A stretch of DNA of 64,000 nt from Hexactinellida sp. DTS-2022 (Eukaryota; Porifera; Hexactinellida). The DNA is taken from NCBI GenBank assembly GCA_028753945.1, contig JAPNXP010000007.1:2480001-2544000 (forward strand), in the 5' to 3' direction. Positions 57,819-64,000 of the stretch are shown here, one piece after another. The position numbers were made by a program, and so were the translations under genes. A model generated the notes under the pieces. It did not search any database, was not told where the DNA came from, and saw only the letters and a program-made list of their open reading frames with translations. Each line of letters begins with the position of its first letter. The stretch's first letter is position 1.

Positions 57819-58170
57819 CTAAAGAAAAAGAATCCGAGGTAAATCATAGAATTGGGCTAAATCATTAAGTAAATATTATAATAACATGAATCCAACACAT
57901 ATCAGGAATACACGAAAGGAAAAAAAAATTAAAAGTATACACATACCCTAATATTATATAAACATGTTGAGGTTTTTCGAAGTGCTTATATCTGAAGCAG
58001 CTCTATCTGTGATAAAATACTGCTTCGACATTTGAGGATCCGTTTGTCATAAATAATTAAGAGTTTCATTAAAAATATGACTACTGCAATTGCGTAATGT
58101 GTTAAACAAACACTTATCACGGAAATGCAGCGTATTTTAAAAACCTCCTCGTTAGGTACTTAATAATAAA

Positions 58171-58653
58171 CTAGCGCGCTTCGCTTGCTAGATCGCTTCG
58201 CAACAGAAGACAACGACAACGACTTATATACTAATAATGATTATAAAGCGTAAATAGGCCTAAAATAGTAGAATTTAACAATGTGAATTTAGTGATTACG
58301 TCATCATGCGATAATTAGCAAGCATATTGGTGATCGGTGTGACCAACGTGTCCGCATCATTAATATACATGTTCTATTAAATTTTCAGATTTTTCTCTTT
58401 TAAAGGGCGCGAATTATGTGCGATTAAGTGAATTTCAGGGTTCTCGAAATGTGACAATGACGTAATAACTTGTCGAGGTGTGAGAAATATTGAGTGGAAA
58501 CCTAACTTGTTGGCGGGTGCCAAAAGTTACCCCTATATGCCAAAAATCACATTTGGAAACCGTTCACTTTCTTCAATCAAATCGTAACATACAAACAAAT
58601 ATATAACATATACACATATAAATACACCCAGCCTTGTGTTTTAATAGTATAGA
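58171..58653 (-). mobile_element. Non-autonomous Helitron, copy III, 483 bp (uninterrupted)
   Basis: On the minus strand it starts A|TCTATACTATTAAAACAC and ends AAGCGAAGCGCGCTAG|T. It is the cleanest copy of the family and lacks the internal 13-bp-arm hairpin of copies I and II (here CAACGACAACGAC instead). It lies in the HTT intron between 58979 and 57818. Confidence 0.85.
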
Positions 58654-58978
58654 TACATCACAATTGGGGGAAAGGTAGACTCGGTACTATTCCAATGGAA
58701 ACTTTGCATGGCATCTGGATCACAAAATTCTTGCTTTATGAGAAGTATAGTATTATTATTGCTATATCAAGTCCAGGTTTATTTCAAACAATTCATAAAA
58801 GAGGATTGACTTTTGGGATGAAGTGATGCTTAGTTAAGAGCTCAACTTATGTTGAATAAAAATGATACCATTGCATTTCCTAGAGGAAACTGAGCAAACG
58901 AGTTCCATTAATAATTCTAAGTTAGTTTTTGAACGAATGGTAAGGCTGCAACGAAGAGCTTGATATTTTATGTTTTAC

Positions 58979-59077
58979 ACAAACGCACAGAATGTGTATT
59001 TTACAGTAAACCATTTGCAGCACTTGGGACGAAGTTCGAAAATTTTGATATTCCAATTTAATTACGGAAGACATTTC
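58979..59077 (-). CDS. HTT: Probable huntingtin exon
   Basis: A 99-bp candidate with acceptor GCTGGCATTTAG and donor GTTTGT|GTAAAA, phase 0 at both ends. It encodes S-S-V-I-K-L-E-Y-Q-N-F-R-T-S and V-Y-C-K-I-H-I-L. Remembered huntingtin has S-V-V-S-S-T-E-F-V-T and I-Y-C-V-H-F-I-L at the corresponding place, just before the acidic linker. Its position upstream of exon 57555-57818 is right. At least one short exon should lie between the two (phase 0 to phase 1) and was not found. Confidence 0.55.
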
Positions 59078-59920
59078 CTAAATGCCAGCTGAAGCGCATT
59101 AAAATTTAGAAACAATTATATTTTTGTTTTTACACAAGTTTACCAGAAAATTGATGTTTTATGAATTATATATCTCTAGTATTGTACAGTATGTCATAAA
59201 CAAATTACGAAGCTATTTTTGAAAATAAAGATTTGGCATGGTTGATTTTCAAAGGGAATAACACTATTATAACGAAATAGAAACTGATGGTTATAGTAAA
59301 TAACAAAATCATAAATTAATGGAAATATCTTTCTAGTGTCGAGACTCTTGTCAAATTCATTTAAGAAAAAATTAAATTCAATATTTTCAGTACAGAATTA
59401 AAGAGAAAGTAGGAAAGGTTTGTAAGCAAATCGTTTGCAATTGAATTAAATTCATTTTCGTTAAGTCCCTAACAAGTGGCAATAGTTACTGACAAAGTAC
59501 TGAAATTAGAAGAAGCTTATGTAGATACAAATGATTTTTTCAAAGTCACAAATATTCATTATTAGCGATCATTTTTTTGACATATGTCATGCTCCAATTC
59601 CTCTCTAGTAATAGAATAAGCATTTTGAAATGCAATCAAATATTCTTCCGATAGAAAATATTCACCCGTTGGCCATGCGCACAAATTCCGAGAGCTAGAA
59701 GAATGTATTCAGATGATGAGGAAAATGCCGGAACATCTCGCTTATGAGACAATCAATAATTGTACTCAATATGTTAATGATGGAAAACAATCGAATCTAT
59801 ATCCAAGCACAACAGTTTCAGTCAAGTAGTCTACCAACTTGCAGGCTACTTTTTTCAGGCTTTTGTGCTAGGGTTCCAGAAAGATAGAACACTATTCGCA
59901 GAGCATTTATAGATCCTCCA

Positions 59921-60620
59921 TGTAAACTGGGCTAATTCTGATCTATCCGGGACAGGTAAATACCTATTCATTGATAATACATCATTTATGCTGAACTCCA
60001 TTAACTTTTGAGATACAGTCGAAATCGGGTTTTTTTGGCCCCCTAAATGCATGGAAAAAGAGGCAAAAAAACCCGTGTTTAACAATATACAGTTCTATGA
60101 GGTTATGAAGAAACAAGGAGAAGCAAGGAGGCAAAATAACCCGGAGAGGAAAAGTCCCGTGGCAAAAAAACCAGATTTTGACTAATTAGGAAAGAACTTT
60201 TCTAAGCTAATTATCTAATTATCTCTAAGTAAATGAAGTTATGCATAAATAATGTATTATCTATGAATAGGAAGTAACCGATTCCGGATAGATCAGAACT
60301 AGCCCAGTTTTACAAAAAATTGATAGTTATTGAGTTATGGTTCATTTAGGAAATATACATATCCCTGGCAAACGAGGAATGTGTCAACACCCCATTTATA
60401 ATTTCAATATATTTCACTTAACTAGTTTTTGGGTAATATCATGTCCCACTCTTGAACATTTATAACGAGTTTAACTATGGCAAAGCATGTTATTAAAACA
60501 CGATATTTCGCACCAAAATAGCGATTACTTGATCATATGTTTAAATAGCACAATTCTGAAGGTTGATATGTATTCCTTGATACCAAGTTCGTATATAGTT
60601 ATAGTACATTTATGACGTCC
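59921..60620. repeat. Dispersed TTTGAGATAATGAG repeat, copy (iii), rearranged
   Basis: 60190-60620 matches copies (i) and (ii) in the same orientation, and the end TTATAGTACATTTATGACG resembles the inverted terminus of copy (ii). 59921-60010 is an inverted duplicate of 60240-60315, so the left part is folded back around the MITE 60016-60184. Confidence 0.6.
60016..60184. mobile_element. MITE, 169 bp (AAATCGGGTTTTTTTG family)
   Basis: Left tip CAGTCGAAATCGGGTTTTT preceded by TA; right tip (inverted) TAGTCAAAATCTGGTTTTT, decayed. Related to 48513-48672. Confidence 0.7.
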
Positions 60621-61040
60621 ATCATTACAAGTTATGGAGATAAATATAAATAACCTTTTTATCAATGGACTTTAAGTGATCCATGGTATACTCAATGGAA
60701 TTGGCTTATATATCGAAGGTCACGGATATACATGCGTAGATACAAGTTATAAATGTTCATACTACATGCTTCAAAGATTTAAATGTCCAGCCTGCAAGTG
60801 CGGCTACTTTATTAGACATTGAAATAGATATCGAGTTCTCATCTATTGAATCGAGACTCTGAGAGAAATATTAATATGTCTAAAAAAGTTGTCCAAAACT
60901 TTTTAAGTCATTTTATTTGACTATTCTTAATAAATTAAACAGTTCAATTAGAATATATTCGACAAAAACTACACAGCTCTGATGAACTGGATATGCCAAA
61001 AGGACTAAAAAGAAATTCATTGGAATTTTTGAGGATACAC
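60621..61040. other. Intronic sequence, repeat fragment only
   Basis: 60640-60740 resembles 47660-47760 (AATAACCT..TTTATCAAT, TAATCCATGGT, GGTCACGGAT). No gene seen. Confidence 0.45.
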
Positions 61041-61246
61041 ATGCAAGATGCAGAATGTTAGGTTACATATTTCCAATGCTGTTAAACGATTATATGCTTT
61101 TTCTTGCTTTCCTGCTGCACAGTTATTACTCACACAAGATCGATCGTACATCAGTGAAAGCCACTGATATGAGTTTCTCCAATATTTTCCAGTAGTTTCT
61201 TTTTTCAATTTGACTACGAATTCTGGTTCGTAAAGTATTTGATTAT
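61041..61246 (-). CDS. HTT: Probable huntingtin exon (Y-W / P-E block)
   Basis: Open frame with acceptor TTCCATTTAAAG; the downstream end is uncertain (GT candidates after 61067, 61041 or 61039). It encodes I-L-Y-E-P-E-F-V, then K-Y-W-R-N-S-Y-Q-W-L-S-L-M-Y-D-R-S and Y-N-R-L-T-A-L-E-I. Remembered huntingtin has V-F-Q-P-E-L, Y-W-S-K-L-N-D-L-F-G-D and Y-Q-S-L-P-T-L-A-R-A-L in this order. The match is weak but lies in the expected place between the neighbouring candidates. Confidence 0.5.
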
Positions 61247-62654
61247 CTTTAAATGGAACGTAAACAAGTTAATTTAGTTCGAGATCTGACAAAGTTAAAT
61301 CCTCTTGTCTTAAGCATTGAGATGAAGATTCAGTCCTGATTTTTTAATTTAATTTTATTTTATATTATCAATAAGCACTGATAAATTTTAAAATTTGTTA
61401 AGATAATTATTAACCATGCCGTCTACAAATAATGGTATAATGATTATGAGATGCCGCCACGCCTGGCTTTTCAATCTTTGAAATTAATTACTTCAATCTC
61501 TCTAAACTAAGCTTTTTGTCTGGCCAAAACTTATTTTCTATTATTCTAAGAACTGACGGTTTGAAATTATGTGAATAATTATGTTAAATAGTACAGATAT
61601 TGTCACTTAATTAGAGTTGTCTTTGCTCCTTGAAATGAATCACTGGTGTTGTTACGAAGTTAGAGCTATACTCTAGCTCATTTTCTATTTTTTATGTGAT
61701 GGTCACATGACAGTGCAGACATGGGGTCAAGCCCTTTCAAAAGGGCTTAAGTCCAAGCCCATCCCTTATCAGAAGGGCTCCCCAAGCCCTTTTTTAAAAA
61801 GGGCTTAAGTCCAAGCTCAAGCCCTTAATAATGGGCTTAAGTCCGGTCTTAAGTATTTTACTCTAATATTTAGAAATCAATACCGTGTTTATTGAATTAG
61901 CCTTGAAAAGGGCTTGAAGCTCATCAATAAAAGGCTTTAGTTCAAGTCCGGACTTAAGCCCTATAATTAAAGGAGGACTTAAAAAATTTTTTTGTTTAAA
62001 ACTCAATTTATCAATGTTTCGCAAATTTAAGTAGGTGAAATCTGATAATTTGACCCAAATATAAAAATCATGGTGCCCTAATCTACAGATATAGATATTG
62101 TTTTATAAAATTATATGCCCTCTTCTTTAGTGTTGTCAACAAGCACTTAGCTATCAAAAAGCGGAGATATAAATTTAGAAATAAAGTTAATAGTTTGCTT
62201 AGGATATCAAAGCCTCAATGTGCATGATAAACTATTCTGCTATTGAGAAGAATTTATCCTATGGAAATCTCTTCATATGAGAATCTAAGTCAGTCTACCA
62301 TAAAACTCTCGGAGAAGAAATCAAAATAATCTAGGGGCATTTTGGAATAATAAATTAATTCCAAAGGAAACCCGCAACTCTATTAGCATATTTCTCAGGA
62401 TTCCATGCTAACTGATCACAACTCTATTATTGAAAAAGATCATGAGTATTTTTGTTAATTGCTGATGTTTTTGAGGAAGAATAAAAAGAACGATACGTAT
62501 CCTGATCACTCGAGACTGAAATATCACACTAATGATAAGATATCCCTTGACATATTAATACATATCCTTCATATATTCCCAATTTGGAAATCTTCAGAAA
62601 TTGGAATATTTTAAAATGTTCTGGATAGGACGGTATAAGTTCAAAATTACTTAC
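61247..62654. other. Intronic sequence, with GGGCTTAAGTCC repeats
   Basis: 61350-61460 resembles 1440-1545. 61728-61980 is a cluster of AAGGGCTTAAGTCCAAGCCC words in both orientations, probably the remains of one or two hAT MITEs. An HTT exon of length 1 mod 3 is expected in this stretch and was not found. Confidence 0.45.
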
Positions 62655-62728
62655 ATAATCTTCCACCAATATATTGAAATCAATTTCAACAATATTGTAA
62701 CACCGTGACATTATGTAAAATCCCTTCT
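62655..62728 (-). CDS. HTT: Probable huntingtin exon
   Basis: A 74-bp exon with an excellent acceptor (GTGCTTCTTTTTAAAG) and donor (GATTAT|GTAAGT). It encodes G-F-Y-I-M-S-R-C-Y-N-I-V-E-I-D-F-N-I-L-V and E-D-Y. Remembered huntingtin has A-F-M-M-N-S-E-F-N-L-S-L-L-A-P here. The similarity is short; splice signals and gene order carry most of the weight. Confidence 0.5.
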
Positions 62729-63929
62729 CTTTAAAAAGAAGCACGAAAATTTGAGAACAGAAAGGAGAGAGTGCTACTGATAAGTCAAATTAACGACCAA
62801 TATCCTTACTCCAAGAAAGTTGTGAGACATGTGATTATCTGAATTGTATATTACCTGGACACTCATAACTTTTATCAGACAACTAAACTGTGTTCCGGGA
62901 AAACATAATAGTGAAATTGGTTAGCTCAATGTTACGCAAGATTCTGATTGGTATGAATCTCTAAACAACAAATGACTAGTGGCCCTAGATTTCCATAAAG
63001 CTTCGGATTAGTTCACACCACATTCCTCTTCAAACTTTAGCGATAATTATTCTCTACCTAAACCTAACAAGCGAAGCGCGCTAGTTGTTTCATAAGCTGA
63101 AAGGTAACGAGATACACTCTATTACTATGTACAAGAACATATTCGGATACTTATTACTTGCCGAAGCCAAATTTAAACCTCATTCTCTTACTCTTCAAAT
63201 GGACACACAATGGATTAGATAGACAAATACAGCAAGCTAGATCTCTGACTTGAATCATAAAATAATAATGCATGCGGGGATCTGCCGGTCTAGATATGGT
63301 CTTAATTAATAGGGTAGATGAAATACTATTGATTCATGTTGATACTACATTTTTTAATTGCCCTCAATTGAATATTTTTACTTTTGATGATCTATCAATA
63401 CAAGTAAATTAATTCAAATGAAGGGATATGTAGAGAAGAGGAAAATGGGTATAATTAGAAGAGGAATATGTACAATGTTATTATCACTAGAAAGAAGAAA
63501 GGAAATACTTTCAAAACTTGTCACCGTATTGTTAATACTATTTAAATAAGGTATTCAAGAAATTGAAAGATAAAATGGTATTTTCAAAAGAAGAAGAGGG
63601 GCGCGCGCTTCCTTTTCAAATTTAGCATTTTCTTAGAAAACATAGGTGAAAACTGCCCCCAATAATGAAGTGGGGGGCCATGTACATGCCATAGGTTCAT
63701 GCCAAAGCCAAAATCTAGGAACTTTATTGATGATCCGTCTACAATGCTCAAATTTCACAAATATACTTTATAGGATGATAGGAAATTTAGAAATTTTAAC
63801 TTGATGTTACATTCTATAGATAACTGATAGCAAGGATAGCCCCCCATGGGATATAAGCGCCCCCCATAGCGAAATAAGATGGGGGGGGGGGCCCCCCTGA
63901 GCCCCCCCCTCCAAAACATCACTGATTAC
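62729..63929. other. Intronic sequence with a Helitron 3' end
   Basis: 63067-63084 (ACAAGCGAAGCGCGCTAG followed by T) is identical to the 3' terminus of the Helitron family, but the sequence before it is unrelated. 63878-63908 is a run of G followed by C. No gene seen. Confidence 0.5.
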
Positions 63930-64000
63930 CAAGCAAGTTGATATCATATCCATGACTTCAGTTAGGTGAAATTGGAATGTATCCCTATAATTATCCACAA
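63930..64000 (-). CDS. Possible partial exon at the window edge
   Basis: The minus-strand frame is open from the window edge to TGCTTG|GTAATC and encodes Y-R-D-T-F-Q-F-H-L-T-E-V-M-D-M-I-S-T-C-L. It looks like an amphipathic HEAT-type helix and lies where the next upstream HTT exon would be. I could not align it to a remembered part of the protein. Confidence 0.3.

Noticed and set aside
57644..57868. 74-codon plus-strand frame
   Set aside because: It is the antisense of the huntingtin exon 57555-57818, which has better splice signals and homology.
63062..63084. Micro-Helitron formed by TCTCTACC directly followed by the CTAG terminus
   Set aside because: The 5' word is only a few bases and probably chance; kept only as a 3' end fragment.
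1..64000. CRISPR arrays, operons, rRNA or tRNA genes
   Set aside because: None seen; the tandem repeats present have no spacer organisation and the window is clearly eukaryotic.

Overview
The window is AT-rich, intron-type eukaryotic DNA. I read it as a transposon-loaded stretch of a metazoan gene, probably from an aquatic invertebrate; the species cannot be named from sequence alone. The reasons are short exons with consensus splice sites, animal-type transposon families (THAP/P-like, L2/CR1-type LINE, BED-hAT, FLYWCH-MULE, Helitron, pogo/Tigger-type and hAT MITEs), and no prokaryotic gene organisation.

Host gene: exons on the minus strand match, in order and in splice phase, the C-terminal third of huntingtin (HTT). 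The best three are 57555-57818, 43639-43730 and 20984-21270. The first ends in R-I-A-T-L plus a split Gly codon, the second continues G-W-R-T-K-D-Q-F-E-E-I-W, and the third continues D-Q-M-E-I. Weaker upstream exons lie at 58979-59077, about 61041-61246, 62655-62728 and possibly 63930-64000. The introns are about 13.8 kb and 22.4 kb and consist almost entirely of transposon debris. The last 21 kb (1-20983) lies downstream in the gene and no further exon could be placed there.

Layout: 1-6000 holds hAT MITEs, a P-like foldback element and a Helitron carrying two nested insertions. 6100-12954 is a decayed THAP/P-like transposase gene split by an intact two-ORF LINE flanked by a perfect 102-bp target duplication. 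13630-17034 is a second P-like element with about 200-bp inverted termini. 17140-18310 is a ZMYM1-like hAT relic. 24764-31388 is a BED/DUF659 hAT element whose zinc-finger codons are split by a 4.07-kb FLYWCH-MULE-RING Mutator element (26917-30983), which itself holds a 499-bp TA-flanked MITE. 33.6-42.2 kb is a dense MITE and Helitron zone with elements nested up to three deep. 47.4-53.9 kb is bounded by inverted minisatellite-bearing arms. 53935-55885 is a second FLYWCH-MULE-RING gene. 56-64 kb carries more MITEs, a third Helitron and the upstream HTT exons.

The only intact transposon genes are the LINE ORFs. The other transposase genes carry stops or frameshifts. Target-site duplications were read directly at many elements, so most boundaries and the order of nesting are exact. 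Family names and the huntingtin match rest on remembered family features and were not checked by a search.
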